Numbered from the stretch's first letter, positions 1-11,022 are shown. The stretch is DNA of 64,000 bases from Plectosphaerella cucumerina (GCA_020746995.1 JAGPXD010000001.1:5146001-5210000); one strand, 5' to 3'. Numbers and translations: made by a program. Notes: generated by a model not told the origin, from the sequence alone.

Positions 1-180
1 GATTTCATGCTTGCTGCTGAGCCGTGCGCGGCTGGCTGGTCCTGACATGGAGACATCGCCTTCCAGGTCGACGCCTCCTGCGTCCGAGTCCGAGTCTGAG
101 TCTGAGTCGTATGCGGCGGGTTTTTGTGTGTTTCGTGGTTGGTGTGCCGCCGCCCTGGGAGCCGTGATGGAGATGGGCAT
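1..180 (-). CDS. Probable exosome RNA-binding subunit Rrp4, N-terminal fragment
   Basis: The reading frame runs leftward from an ATG at 180 to the window edge and gives 60 residues, so the gene continues outside. It begins MPISITAPRA, carries an acidic DSDSDSDSDAGG stretch near residues 25-35, and ends in SKHEI. As I recall fungal Rrp4, an acidic low-complexity N-terminus precedes a VTPGE..TDDPQWMRGHGT block, and a KHEI-type sequence directly precedes that block. The diagnostic S1/KH part lies outside the window. If correct, the protein is a cap subunit of the 3'-5' RNA exosome in nucleus and cytoplasm. The sequence upstream of the ATG (181-450) looks like leader with possible splice sites. 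The call rests on the N-terminus only. Confidence 0.5.
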   Translation of the reverse strand, partial: MPISITAPRAAAHQPRNTQKPAAYDSDSDSDSDAGGVDLEGDVSMSGPASRARLSSKHEI

Positions 181-454
181 TGTGGTGGGAAGTTGGCGGC
201 AACGAGGGCCCCGAGGTGTTGTACGGGTGGTTCTCGATCGTCTTCTGGTGTGCTTTCCGAGGGAATGGCTTTACAATGCGAATGAGGCTCTCTTGACTGG
301 TGTTGGTGATGAGTTGCAGGGGTGGTGTTTGCTGGTAAGTTTTAGGTGGATTGAAGATTTTCGAACTCACCGTAGCTTCACCGAGCCCACTGTAAGTACC
401 GTTCGACCCAGAACGACGGAACAGCAACACAACACAACGCAAAGATAGGTGCAT

Positions 455-812
455 TTCACAGTATTAAGAAAGGGCGAGTATGACATTAAATTGGATGTGC
501 TGGGATTTACTTTTCTTCCTGTTCTTACACCCCCGTCTGTAGTACAGTAGAGTACATGGCATGCTCTCTGAGCAAGCCTCTAATGCAGGAAGCTGGAGCA
601 TCGCAGCATATTTCAATGCGATCTGCGTCACAGATAACTCCAGTATTCTCTCCGCCGTGAACCAGCCCCTTTCGGACTGTATCTTTCCAGCTCTCCCTGC
701 AGCGCTTCGGCAGCGTCGGAAGGGTTTCTATCGCCCCCTCATCGGTAGCCGCACGACGAAACCGTCGTGGTCCGCCAGAAGCGCATTTCCCAACGATCAT
801 TGCCTGTGTATC
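455..812. other. Intergenic, 3' flank of the DUF4536 gene
   Basis: Open frames here are short, overlap on both strands and show no recognisable motif. I read this as the 3' flank of the leftward gene ending at 813 and the promoter/leader of the leftward gene starting at 180. Confidence 0.5.
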
Positions 813-1165
813 CTATTTGAACAGCCTCCAGATGCCCAGGTACGCCAGGCCTAGCGAGATGCCAGCCACGCCAACCTTGCGACTCCGCATGCCGAACATG
901 GACTTGCTCGCGAGGATCGCGGCCCGTTGCCGCTCGAGGTGTGCGTTTCCAGAGATGTAGTTGTACCCGCCGAGCGCGAGGAAGGCACCGCCGCCTGTTG
1001 TGCCGGGTCGGGTCAGCAGGCGATCGCAGACGAAGCAGAGTAGCGGGAGGCCGTACCGATCAGCCGGCACGAGGTGCAGTCGTCGCCTCGGTCGGCGCGC
1101 AGCAGGCTGTTGAGGTCCTCGGGCTTGTCGAGGGCGCCCACGGAGGGGATCTTGTCTCCGGCCAT
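813..1165 (-). CDS. Small DUF4536-family membrane protein (DMAC1-like), probably mitochondrial
   Basis: Two exons, complement(1057-1165) and complement(813-994), are separated by a 62-nt GT..AG intron (995-1056). They join to 96 residues starting MAGDKIPSVGALDKPEDLNS. The middle has a CTSC pair. It is followed by two hydrophobic segments, GGAFLALGGYNYISG and VGVAGISLGLAYLGIWRLF, with the conserved QRAAILASKSMFGMRSR between them. This order, Cys pair then two helices with a basic loop, matches the fungal DUF4536 family as I know it. Animal relatives act in assembly of the respiratory complex I membrane arm. The mitochondrial role is inferred from the family. The unspliced frame begins at a later, non-conserved ATG, so the spliced model is preferred. 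Confidence 0.8.
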
Positions 1166-1469
1166 GGCGGCGGGCAGTGCTGTCTGCGTTGGTGTCGTGT
1201 TTGTCGTGTTGATCGCGAAGAGAAGGTCGACAGATTCGGGTCAGAGTCGCACCAGCTAAGCTCCGACATCCGACCTTGAAGCCGGGGCTGCAGGGGTCGC
1301 AATTGGCCAGCGGGGAGCACTAACATTTAACGTCATCGCTCTGTTCTGGCCCGCCCGGTACCTGCACCGATGTCTGATGTCGCTGCTCAGTGCTCAGCGC
1401 TCCCCCACCATCACTCGTCCCGCGCCGGCCACACATCACAGTCGGCCATCGCGCTACTCGACAACGATC

Positions 1470-3246
1470 ATGAGCGGCGTGATAGAGGCGCTGCACATCT
1501 TTGATGAGCACAAGTACGCACTTCCTACCCAGAGCTTCTCCCCTCTACTGCCGCAGTGTACTCACCCCGCCTCCGCAGTCATGCCGTCCTCTCCCACACA
1601 TACACGCAACGCCCTCTCAGCGCGCAACATCTCCTCCCCCTCTACCTCGAGCACCCGGCGCCGCGGCCGAATCTGATCTACCTCCCCAACTCGAACCCTC
1701 CGACCCTCGTCTTCAGTCTCCACCATGCGAATCTCCTCTTCCTGGCCACGGCCTCCTCCGAGGTCGAGCCCCTCGTCGTCCTCGAGTTCATCCACCGCAT
1801 CATCGACGCCTTTGAGGAGTTCCTAGGCGCACCCCTCATCGCGCAAAAGATCGAGAGCCAGTACGACGTTGTTGCCCAGCTTCTCAACGAGATGTGCGAC
1901 ACGGGCATGATCAACACCACAGAGCCGAACGCGCTGAGAGACATTGTCGAGGTCGAGGGATGGGTGGGCAAGCTCCTCGGCAGCATCAACCTTCCTGGGT
2001 AGGTGCAATACCTTCGAGTCAGGAATTTGCTGTGATGCTGACAAGAGGGCGTTGAAGGAAACCCGGGAACCTAGGGACAGGCTTCTCCGGCCCGAGCTCA
2101 CCAGCACTACAACCTGCCAACAACTCGGCCCTGCCATGGCGACGAGCCAACGTGCGACACACGTCGAACGAGATGTACGCCGACATCATCGAAACCCTGA
2201 CAGTGACGCTGGCGCCGTCGGGCCGGCCGCTCGCGGCGTTCGCCAATGGCTCGATAGCCTTCACCGCCAAGGTGTCGGGCGTCCCGGATATCCTGCTGTC
2301 GCTGACCAGCCCGTCCGGCAAGCACAACCTGGGGAGCACCATGGAGCTGCCCGTTTTTCACCCGTGTGTCCGTTTAGCGCGATGGAAAGAGCGGCCAGGC
2401 GAGCTGAGCTTCGTGCCGCCTGACGGGCGGTTCATCCTTGCCGGGTATGAGGTCGACCTCCTCCCGTTCACGAGCGGCAAGAGCGGTAACTCGAGCGCCA
2501 ACAACCTCAAGCTTCCTGTGAACATTGAGATGAAGACGGGGGTCGGCGCTACGGGGGCCGAGTTTGAGGTGCGTGTGAGCGTCAACAAGACGGTCATGAC
2601 GCCGGGCGGCGGCTCGTCGGCGGCTTCATCGTATGGACGGGGGGCGGGAGGTGGTGGTGGACGAGGCTTCGGCGGGCCACACGCAGGAACTGCGGCGGCA
2701 CCGCTTCTTGAGGAGCTGGTCATCAGAGTGCCGTTGCCGGAAGACGTTAGGAACCTGTCCGAAGTGCGGCCCAGCAAGGGAGACGCCAGCTTCAACGTCG
2801 GCGAGCGGGTGCTCGAGTGGCACATTCCTACCAAGGAAATGTCGTCCGGGCTGGGGCACTTTGGGCTGCGGTGTACGGTGGTCGGACAGGTCCCTGAACA
2901 GGAGGAGAACGAACTGGACCCGACGGGCTTCGGTTTCGGGACCGACTATGGGTACAGCGAGCCGTACCAGGGCGCCGGAGCGGGAGCGGCCGAGGCGCGC
3001 AGCAAGGAGGGCTCCGAGGGCGGCGACTCGGAACGTGACGCGAAGAAGGCGGCGCAGAACAAGATGCTCATGCCGACGTCGGCGACGGTCAGCTTCGCCA
3101 TCAAGGGGTGGCTGGCGAGCGGGATCAAGGTGGAGAGCATCACGATAGATCCCCGCAAGAGCAGGGGGCTCGGGGAGGGCGTCAAGCCGTACAAGGGCGT
3201 CAAGTACCTGACGGTGAGCAAGGGGGGTGTTGAGATACGGAGTTAG
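1470..3246 (+). CDS. APM3: AP-3 adaptor complex mu subunit
   Basis: Medium chain of AP-3, which sorts cargo from late Golgi/endosomes to the vacuole. Exon 1 (1470-1513) encodes MSGVIEALHIFDEH; a 65-nt intron (1514-1578) joins it to HAVLSHTYTQRPLS. The N-terminal longin-like half ends at GKLLGSINLPG. The C-terminal mu-homology domain starts at WRRANVRHTSNEMYADI and continues in one open frame to KYLTVSKGGVEIRS. The second intron starts at 1999 (GTAGGT). The tidy acceptor at 2075 leaves the wrong frame, so the best in-frame join uses an AG at 2096 (exon 3 from 2097). Gly/Ala-rich insertions sit in the mu-homology domain around 2620-2700 and 2970-3060, with no obvious homologous counterpart. The family assignment is secure; the second junction is not. 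Confidence 0.88.
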
Positions 3247-3665
3247 CGAGAAGTATCTGCCGTGGTAGTCTTCACTACCTACCAAAAGGAGCCATCGAGC
3301 CAATATGAGTAATATGATGGACCTCCAAGGCAGAGATCCTGGGATGCGGAGGTTCCGTGGATCGAGTGAAGAGGCTTGGACTACTGATCAAGTCAGCCTA
3401 CTGAAGCACTGCCTCTGGGGGCACTCTTACTACCCTCGTTTGTGGATATCAGCGGCCTCAGTGACGGCAACCCATCATTCTGCTGAAACACAGCACCACA
3501 TTCTATGTCCTGTGCCGAGCAAGGGCGTGTGTCGAGATGTAAGTGCCTGTAGAGTCGGGCGATATCTGGCACTTGTAACCCGCCGTACCCAATGAACCCA
3601 CTTATCAGAGCGTTACGCCCTCATGGTCAACCTCGACCTCTTCATCACCTACCTACCTAACCAAC
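3247..3665. other. Intergenic between AP-3 mu and F-box genes
   Basis: I see no convincing gene. The one 96-codon open frame (3305-3595) has no motif, is not continued by splicing, and lies in the expected 3' flank of the AP-3 mu gene and promoter of the F-box gene. Confidence 0.5.
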
Positions 3666-4589
3666 ATGAGGAAATGGCTGGACGCTGTCCTCTCGCGTCC
3701 AAGTGGCCCAACCAACCATCAAGATGCAGCCCATTTGCTGTTTCGCCTCCCGCCAGAGCTTCTCGATATCATCTTTTCCCATCTGCGCACGATTGACCTC
3801 AAGCACCTTCGCTTGACCTGCAGACGCCTCAGACACCTGAGCCTCCGTATTCGACGCGTCTTTCTCTCCAAGAACCAACGAGATGTCGATGTTTCATCGC
3901 CATTGCCCGGCACGAGGTCTTCCGTCATGAGGTCTGCGAGATCATCTTCGACGACGCTCGCTTTCCCAAGCCCATGGGGACCGTGGAGGCCCTCGAATGG
4001 GGATTCTTCGGGCACATAACGCCTCCGCGGGTGATTCCACGCTGGTACAGAGCACCATTCGATCATACCCTGAATGAATTGTCACAGCTGAAGAGGGACG
4101 CTCTCAGGCGCCCTTGGCTCCGAGCGAGAGTGGAAAGGCTCGAAACGCGCATGTCTGTAGAAAAATCGCACGCTTTGTACCACAGACTGCAGAGACAGCA
4201 GTTCGAGGTCCAGAGGACCGGTCGGGACGCCGAGGCTCTGAGGCTGGGTCTCTTGTCCTTCCCGAATCTTCGCACCATCACCATCACCCCGGCGACTCAC
4301 GGACGTCTGCTGCGACCGCTGTACGAGACGCCCATGATTCGCGAGTTGCCTCCCTCCTTCATCTACCCAGTTCCGCGCGGGTGGCCCGAAAAAAAGGGTC
4401 ACGATTTGGACACATGGCATGGCTTCAGCGTTGTCTCCCGCGTGCTAGCCCAAACGCCCTCGAACGTGACCGAGCTCATCATGGTCATGAATCACCTCCC
4501 GACAGGGCTCAACTGCCTCATGTTTGACAAAGTCGACGACCACGACGATGACCACCACGACGACAACCAAGACGACCACGACGACCATA

Positions 4590-4620
<31 letters not shown>

Positions 4621-5464
4621 TAACGACCACAACCACGACCATAACGACCACGACGACCACGGTGATGACTATAGTAATTTCACCACTATTCTGAGCCGGC
4701 CAGGCTTCTCCCGCCTTGATCTCGCCCTCGCTGTCGGCGGGCGGGACATTGATGGATGGCGTCACTGGTCCAAAGCGCTTCACACCGGCCTTCTACGCCG
4801 TGCGCTGGCCAAGGCGGCGGGGATGACGCATTTCAGCCTCTCGACAAACGTCAACCCCGTGCAGGAGTCGGAAACAGACTCGACGAGTAGTCCCTGCATC
4901 CCGCTGGCCACGTTTCTCCCCATCGCCGAGTGGAGGAATCTCCGGCACTTTAGCCTCTCGCGCTTCATGGTCAAGCAGTCGGACGTCTTGGCCCTCCTCC
5001 ACGAACTGCCGCACACACTGCGATCGGTCGAGCTGAGCTACCTCTTTTTCGACAAGAGCGAGGGCGACTATGGCGAATTCTTGATAGATATGCGGGACCA
5101 ACTTGGATGGCGCGAGAGGACACACAAGGAGAGACCCCGCATCTCTGTCCACATTGACGAGTATGGGTGCGGGCCGAACAAGGGGGATCCGATCGATATC
5201 AGTCGCGAGGTGGACGACTTTGTCTACGGGTACGGGGAGAATCCGTTCGACGTGCCCTACGACGTCCAAGATGGGCCGGTGCGCCTCTCGCGGTGTAAGA
5301 CGGACGTGGGCATGCAGTGGGATGCCTTCGAGCCGGAGCGCAGATGGCTCAACATAAAAGAGCACGAGCTTCAGAGGCTGGGGTATCTCGAGAAGGACGA
5401 AGAGTATTTCGCTCTTGAGAAGTGGAACTTAGAGAATGGACGGGTGCCGCCGGAGGCGCGGTGA
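3666..5464 (+). CDS. F-box protein with an apparent one-base frameshift
   Basis: The first frame (from ATG 3666) has an F-box near residues 24-65: LFRLPPELLDIIFSHL followed by LTCRRLRHLSL. After Asp-Val-Asp-Val at 3891 the conserved reading continues one frame over (FIAIARHEVFRHEV, then a 496-codon frame to 5464). No GT..AG pair can explain the switch; one missing T in the TTT at 3892-3894 would. F-box proteins present substrates to SCF ubiquitin ligases through Skp1; the long C-terminal part probably binds substrate, but the target is unknown. Residues encoded by 4535-4669 form a 45-residue Asp/His-rich tract. Either a sequencing error or a recent pseudogene is possible; the downstream frame looks intact. 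Confidence 0.75.
4535..4669 (+). repeat. Asp/His codon repeat inside the F-box gene
   Basis: Imperfect tandem GAC/CAC codons with interspersed AAC and GAT encode about 45 residues, nearly all Asp, His or Asn, including a run of alternating Asp-His. It is a coding microsatellite likely to vary in length between strains. The opposite strand reads as poly-valine, which is only a shadow. Confidence 0.9.
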
Positions 5465-6421
5465 AGATGTGGACGGAGGCTGCAACTCCAGGCGCCAAGC
5501 TACCTTCTGGTAACGTACTCGTCTCTTCCCCTTGCTCGACGGCTCCCTGAAGACCAGTGATTATGTATCGTATTAGGCGAAAAGCGCTGACCTACATAGG
5601 AGACGATGACTTACCTGGCCGCATCATTCGATGGCCACATTGGAGCGTATTACATGGCCGTTGATTGTCTTTGAAATAAAAGCGGTAGCAAAAAAGAAGT
5701 GGTCCGTTTAGCGACAACCTTGATATCGAACGTCTTCAGCCTCAGACCTTTACGGGTTTTCATCATTGGCAAAATACGCTTTTCATCGTTTGCACAACTT
5801 TTACAATCTCGGACACTTTTCGAGGAAGAGAATCGTTTCGGGGAGAGGCGGATCAAGCGTGGTTGATATACTCTCCAGCCAGGGAGTGGCGTTGACTTGG
5901 GGGGATGTTGTGGTTACAAGGCATCTTTACTGGATCCAATAGCTGAGTTTTAGATTTAGCCTTAAGGCAGCATCGCGAATACTCGACTTTGAGCACAGCA
6001 TGAATGAATATGAGCAGCGGAAACAGTTTGAATGCTCCTGCGGTTAGAATACACTGTACATTCTGTCGATTTCTTGGTTATTTCGAGATCTGTAAATTAA
6101 TCCGTCCCTTTGCGACATGGCAAACCCATGCCTTTGTCTTCAGTTCCTCATGTTTTCATGCGCTCAACCTCGGCGTTCGGCGCTGCGTCACAGTGCTTGG
6201 CCTCGGGGCTGTGGCGTGGCGCGGCGCCGGTTGTTTAATGGCCAGCTCCGACCTCACCTCACCTCTCCTCCAGCTCCTCCGCATCAACAACACCACCTCC
6301 ACGTCACCCGCAAGATCCCCAGTCGACCCACAAACCCCGGAAAGTCCTCTTAGAACCCCTACTCATGAGAGCGGCCTCCTGAACAGACCGGCTCGCCATC
6401 GGCTGCCCGATCTACCCAGCG
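5465..6421. other. Intergenic, no gene seen
   Basis: The stretch is relatively AT-rich between about 5640 and 6080 and then pyrimidine-rich just before the transacylase start. No open frame has a family signature. I read it as the 3' flank of the F-box gene and the promoter and leader of the transacylase gene. Confidence 0.5.
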
Positions 6422-7788
6422 ATGAGAGCTGCTTTAGTGGTTCCCCGCGCCGCCGCCGGTCGCAGGGCGGCTGCGACAGCCACGGTTACAACAGCAGCCT
6501 CGGTCCACGTCCAGGCCCCTCCCGGGCCATTCTCCACATCCCACGCCTCTCCCCTGGGTGCACGGCGGCATGCCTCGACCCAAGGCAAGCGGCCACGGAC
6601 CGCCCTCTTCTTCCCAGGTACGCCTGACATGCACTCACACTGAATGCCCGATTAACATCCTCCCCAGGCCAGGGCGTGCAGAGGGTGGGCATGCTCACGC
6701 CATGGCTCGAGGCGTTCCCGGCCACGGTCAAGCCCCTCATCGAGGAGATTGACCACTACATGGGCTTCAAGCTCTCCGAGGTGATCCGCGATGGGCCCAG
6801 CAAGGTCTTGACGCAGACGCCCAATTCACAGCCCGCCATCATGGCCACGTCCATCCTGATCCTGCGCGTGCTGGAGCGCGAGTTCGGCTTCGACGTCGGC
6901 GCCCGCGTCGACGTCACCCTGGGCCACTCCCTCGGCGAGTTCGCCGCCCTCGTGGCAGGAGGCTACGTCGAGTTCCAGGACAGCCTGCACCTTGTGCGCC
7001 GGCGGGCCGAGGCCATGGCCGAGGCCACGAGGCGCGCGCGCGAGGAGCACGGAGGCGAGTACGGCATGGTCGCTCTCGTCACGGAGCCGGAGTACCTGGA
7101 GCGCCTCATTGCCGCCATCCGCGACTTTGTCGGTCCCGGTTCCGACAAGGCAGATAGCCGCATGGACGCGCCGGCCGTGGAGCGGGTGCTCATCGCCAAT
7201 ATTAACAGCAAGAACCAGATCGTTCTGAGCGGCGAGGTCGCTCGTATAAAGACGCTCATTGCTCATGTGCGCCAGTTCCTCGGCCACGACCCGCGCGCCG
7301 TCCGCCTCAGCAGCGACAGCCCTTTTCACAGCCCCATTATGCGGCCCGCCGTGGCCGTCATGCAGCGCCTCCTGGCGGGGAAGAGCCGGGTTCCTGGCCG
7401 CGAAGGTTTGGATGTGGTCACCTTCCCTGGCCGTCTGCCATGCGTAAGCAACGTGAGCGCGCGGCCCTTTGGAAGCCAAGAGGAGCTCAAGGACCTGCTG
7501 GCAAGGCAGTGTCTCGAGACGGTGCGCTGGTGGGACAGTATTCGCTATCTGGACCAGGAGGAGAAGGTGCGCCGCTGGATCGGTATCGGGCCGGGAAAGG
7601 TCGGGCGCAACCTGGTGGGAAAGGAGGTCGGCATGCGCGGGCGGGATATGGTCAAGGGCGGTGGCGTGTGGGCGATTAGTGACCCGGGGGAGATCGAGGA
7701 GGTGCTGCGAGGGTTGGAGGAGACGGAGCGTCTGGGGGAGGAGGTTGAGGAGGACGGGGATCCTGAGAAGGGGACAAGTCTTTCTTAG
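6422..7788 (+). CDS. MCT1: Mitochondrial malonyl-CoA:ACP transacylase
   Basis: Transfers malonyl groups from CoA to acyl carrier protein for type II (mitochondrial) fatty-acid synthesis, which also feeds lipoate production. Exons 6422-6617 and 6668-7788 flank a 50-nt intron and join to 438 residues. The junction creates the family signature LFFPGQGVQRVGM. The catalytic serine is in GHSLGEF near residue 153. QNSPFHSP-type histidine context is present as SDSPFHSPIM, and the C-terminal part carries the usual GPGKV loop. The first ~55 residues are Ala/Arg/Ser-rich without acidic residues, a good mitochondrial targeting peptide. This is the stand-alone enzyme, not a polyketide synthase domain. Confidence 0.93.
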
Positions 7789-8212
7789 GACATGGGGAGG
7801 GAGTTTTTCCTGGGTTCTTTGGTGTTTATCTCGGTGGCATATTGATATCTCGGGGAACTGTAGCAGAGCGTTTAGGTGCAGCTACGGCTGGTCACATAGT
7901 TTGCTTATAAGCAGACATAATGGCAAAGATGTAGTACTGTTTCAACCCCTGACCTTTCAATGGCATTTTCTTGAGCAGGATTGAACCGAACAACCCTGGA
8001 TCGCTTGCCATCAACGGCGGCTCAAGCCCCGGACGCCCGTTGAGCTCGGGGCCGCTGCGGGGCCGGGGACCCGCTGAAGGTCACTGACGTCTCCCCACCG
8101 TCTGCGCTGGAACTTCCACAGCCCAAGCTTACCTGCAGCTCCCGTCCGTCCAATCCTCAACTCCATCACCACAACCTCACCTCCAACCACCCACGCACCT
8201 CCCACCGGTGCA
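7789..8212. other. Intergenic between transacylase and TRAPP genes
   Basis: No supported gene. The first half is AT-richer 3' flank; the last 100 bases are pyrimidine-rich leader of the TRAPP gene (many CTCC and ACC runs directly before the ATG at 8213). Confidence 0.5.
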
Positions 8213-8857
8213 ATGGCCACAGCAATCCCCTCAATAGCCTGCATAGGCCTCATCGGCCGCAAAGTACCGTCATCCCCTCCCCCCTCTCCTCCCTCTCCCT
8301 CCCGCTGACACCCTCTTTCACAGAACAACCCCCTCCACATCTCAATCTTCCCCTCCCACAACCCCCAGACCAACACCTTCGCCCCCCTCCGCACCCCCCT
8401 CCAGTTCTCCCTCCTCCTCTCCTCGACCCTCGACATCTTCGAGCTCCGCACCCGCCAGTCCGCCACCACCAACACCGGCCTCTCCGGCGAAGTCGGCCTC
8501 CTCCACGCCATCGACGAGCGCCTCGCCGCCTACGGCTTCGAGACAAACACGGGCATCAAGATCGTCGTCGTCGTCGACATGCGCGGCCGCACCGTCGACG
8601 CCGCCGTCTTCGCCGATCGCAAGTCCCTCCCCGGCGCGGCTGCCGCCGCCGCCGCGGGCGGGTATGGCCTGCGCGAGACGGAGCTGCGCGTCGTCTTCCG
8701 CGCCGTGCAGAGCGCGTACGTCCGGCTCGCGCAGAATCCCTTTTTCGAGCCGGATGATGTCCTCAAGAATACGGATAGGAGGATCGTGAGCAAGCGCTTT
8801 GATGCGGATATTCGTCGGATTGGCGAGAATTGGACGCCGGGGGTTACGAATCTGTGA
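8213..8857 (+). CDS. TRAPP complex subunit, TRAPPC2L (Tca17/sedlin) family
   Basis: Exons 8213-8263 and 8324-8857 are separated by a 60-nt intron (GTACCG..CTGAC..CAG) and give 194 residues. The start MATAIPSIACIGLIGRK followed by NNPLHISIF matches the sedlin-fold N-terminus, in which a small hydrophobic strand leads into NxPL. The middle has LLSSTLDIFELR and the C-terminal part DRKSLPG..NPFFEPDD, where the motif around the last helix (VFRAVQSAYVRLAQNPFF) is typical of TRAPPC2-like proteins. TRAPP complexes tether vesicles and activate Rab1/Rab11-type GTPases at ER-Golgi and Golgi. An Ala-rich insertion (8636-8660) is probably a disordered loop. The gene converges on the AFG1 gene, 164 bp apart. 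Confidence 0.85.
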
Positions 8858-9021
8858 GGGGCGGCGGGCAGGGCTAGATATCTAGACGGGGAGAAAGTGA
8901 GGCAGACGAGCATCAGACACGGGGTGTCACGGCGACGGCGTTTGGGGGAATATCCAGGGAACAGGTCATCGGCGCAATCTTGCCGCTAGGTTCTTTCATC
9001 TATTTTTCATCATCATCATCA

Positions 9022-11022
9022 TCAACCCCGCCGCTCGTCCGCCTCGCGCAGTGCCTCGAGCCGCCACCGCTCCAAGCCCGCCGGCCCCTCGAGCTCAACC
9101 GAGGGACCCATCGTCGCGTCCGTCTCAGCTTTCACTTCACTACCCGGCATGAGCCTCCGCGGCGTCGATGGTGCCCCTGCCTCCCAGTGCCGTGCCGACG
9201 CAGGCAGAGGCTGCCACCACTCGCCCGTCCGCGCGTGCCACGCCTCGCCACACATCTCCCACAGCCGGCTGGCCGCCCTCTTGTACGCGAACCGCTCATC
9301 CTCGCCCGTGAAGGCCCCCGTATTGCCAAAGTCGACCTTGCGGCGACGCTGCGCCTCGTCCGCCAGGCCAAAGTCCGAGTCCTGGTCCGGGTCGTACTTT
9401 GCCGTCGCCGCGCCGGTATCGTAAAAGGAGATGTTGGGCCGGAAAGGCGCCTCGCTGTCCTGGTAAACCTCGGCCACCGTCTCCGAGTGGATGGCGTCGG
9501 CGTCGACGACGGGCTGGCCGTCTGCGTCGAGGGCCCCCGGCGGTGCTCTTGTTTCTGGGAAGAAAAGCTGATCGGGGCCGGCGGCGGCGCGCACGACGAG
9601 CTTGCACTTTGCTTCGTATAGGGCGTCGAGCAGAGTGATGAACCGCCGGGCTTCGTTCTTCTTGAGCACCGTCAGCACGGGAACGTTGTCGATTATAAAG
9701 GTGTGGTAGGTGGACGCCATGGAGACGTAGTCGGCCGGACCGAAGGTCTCGACAAGTCGCTCAAAGTCCCAGAAGACGTGGCCGTCCCTTTGCATCGGGA
9801 TGGAAATGGTCCTCCCGTAGACGACTAGCGTGGCGGGCTGCCATGGCGTCGGCTCCGGGTGATCCCAGAGCGCGCGCCACGAAGCTTCACGGGTGGCATC
9901 CGACGGGAGGAAATATCTCCACGGCATCTGAAGCTTCCTCCCGTCTTCCGCCGCCGCAGGCACTCCGACAGCAGCAGCAGCCACAGCTCCGTTTACTTCA
10001 AGCTGGACGCTGGCACTCTCAGCTTCTGAGCCCCCCGCCTCCACGACATCACGGCGCCTCCAGTCGGTGGCACCTTCCATGTGCCAAAAGTCACACCTCG
10101 CTTTGAGCACCTCCAAGAATGCGGCAAAGTCACTCGATGACCCAAACAACTCGCCGCGCCCCTGCGTCGCCTTGCCGCCGAAGAAGCTGCGCACGAAGCC
10201 GCCCCTCGCCGGCGCCGTGTAGTCCACGCCAATGGCCTTCTGCAGCTCCTCGGGCACGCGGTTCGAAGACGCAACCAGTACGCCGCCCAGCTGGAAGAAG
10301 GCGATGAAGAGGTGGCTCAGAATCTTGCTGGCCGCGCGATCCGGCAGCTGGAACTCGTCGAGGAACAGAATGGGCGACTCCTCGACGAGCTGCTTGGCCA
10401 GCCAGAGGAGAGAGTACTCGCCGCCGTCTGGTGTGGAGGCAGGGCCTCCAGCAGGACCGGCCCGACGGAAGCGCTCGAGCTGCGAGAAGGCGTAGAGCAT
10501 GAACGTGTTGAAGTGCCAGCGGCGCTTGCGGGCGTTTGGTAGGCCGTCGGCAAGGAGGTCGATGAGCATGCTTTTTCCAGTGCCGACCTCCCCCGAGAGG
10601 AAGAGGCCGCGGGGGGAGTCGATGTGCAGGGCTGCCTCGTGGTCGGCGAGGACGCGGACGAGAGCGAGGCGGGAGTTGCCCTCGGGGGCGGTGAAGAGGC
10701 GCCTGACGAGGGGGTTCCGCCAGATGGGGTGGCTCTTTACGGCGAGCATGCCGGGGCCGCCATCGTCGTCGGCATCGGAGCCATTCCTCTGGTCATGCTG
10801 CCTCGTGAGCTCGGCGATCTGCTTGAGGCGCTCGCGGTACTCGGGGGCAGGGGTGTAGTCCTTGAGGCGGCCGTAGACCTTTTGGAGGTGTTTGGCGAGG
10901 CGGTGCTGGGACTGGTCGGGGGAGTAGACGCCGGTGGCCACGAGCGCCTGGTACTTGACGAGGGGGTCTGTGATGGTGACGGACGTGGAGTAGCGGCGGA
11001 CCGCGGCGAGGGAGCGGGACAT
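9022..11022 (-). CDS. AFG1: AFG1-family mitochondrial ATPase
   Basis: A 666-residue intronless frame. It belongs to the AFG1/LACE1 P-loop family, inner-membrane-associated mitochondrial ATPases involved in turnover of respiratory-chain subunits and protein quality control. Walker A is GEVGTGKS at residues 144-151 and Walker B is ILFLDEF at 218-224, followed by the family block SHLFIAFFQLGGVLVASSNRVPEEL. The N-terminus MSRSLAAVRRYSTSV is a plausible targeting peptide. The protein is longer than the ~500-residue bacterial and yeast relatives because of linkers around residues 185-200 and 305-360 and an extended C-terminus. The start at 11022 is chosen for the targeting peptide and the absence of upstream conserved sequence. 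Confidence 0.92.
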   Translation of the reverse strand: MSRSLAAVRRYSTSVTITDPLVKYQALVATGVYSPDQSQHRLAKHLQKVYGRLKDYTPAPEYRERLKQIAELTRQHDQRNGSDADDDGGPGMLAVKSHPIWRNPLVRRLFTAPEGNSRLALVRVLADHEAALHIDSPRGLFLSGEVGTGKSMLIDLLADGLPNARKRRWHFNTFMLYAFSQLERFRRAGPAGGPASTPDGGEYSLLWLAKQLVEESPILFLDEFQLPDRAASKILSHLFIAFFQLGGVLVASSNRVPEELQKAIGVDYTAPARGGFVRSFFGGKATQGRGELFGSSSDFAAFLEVLKARCDFWHMEGATDWRRRDVVEAGGSEAESASVQLEVNGAVAAAAVGVPAAAEDGRKLQMPWRYFLPSDATREASWRALWDHPEPTPWQPATLVVYGRTISIPMQRDGHVFWDFERLVETFGPADYVSMASTYHTFIIDNVPVLTVLKKNEARRFITLLDALYEAKCKLVVRAAAGPDQLFFPETRAPPGALDADGQPVVDADAIHSETVAEVYQDSEAPFRPNISFYDTGAATAKYDPDQDSDFGLADEAQRRRKVDFGNTGAFTGEDERFAYKRAASRLWEMCGEAWHARTGEWWQPLPASARHWEAGAPSTPRRLMPGSEVKAETDATMGPSVELEGPAGLERWRLEALREADERRG

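Noticed and set aside
4445..4783. Minus-strand frame with poly-valine
   Set aside because: It is the reverse complement of the Asp/His codon repeat of the F-box gene.
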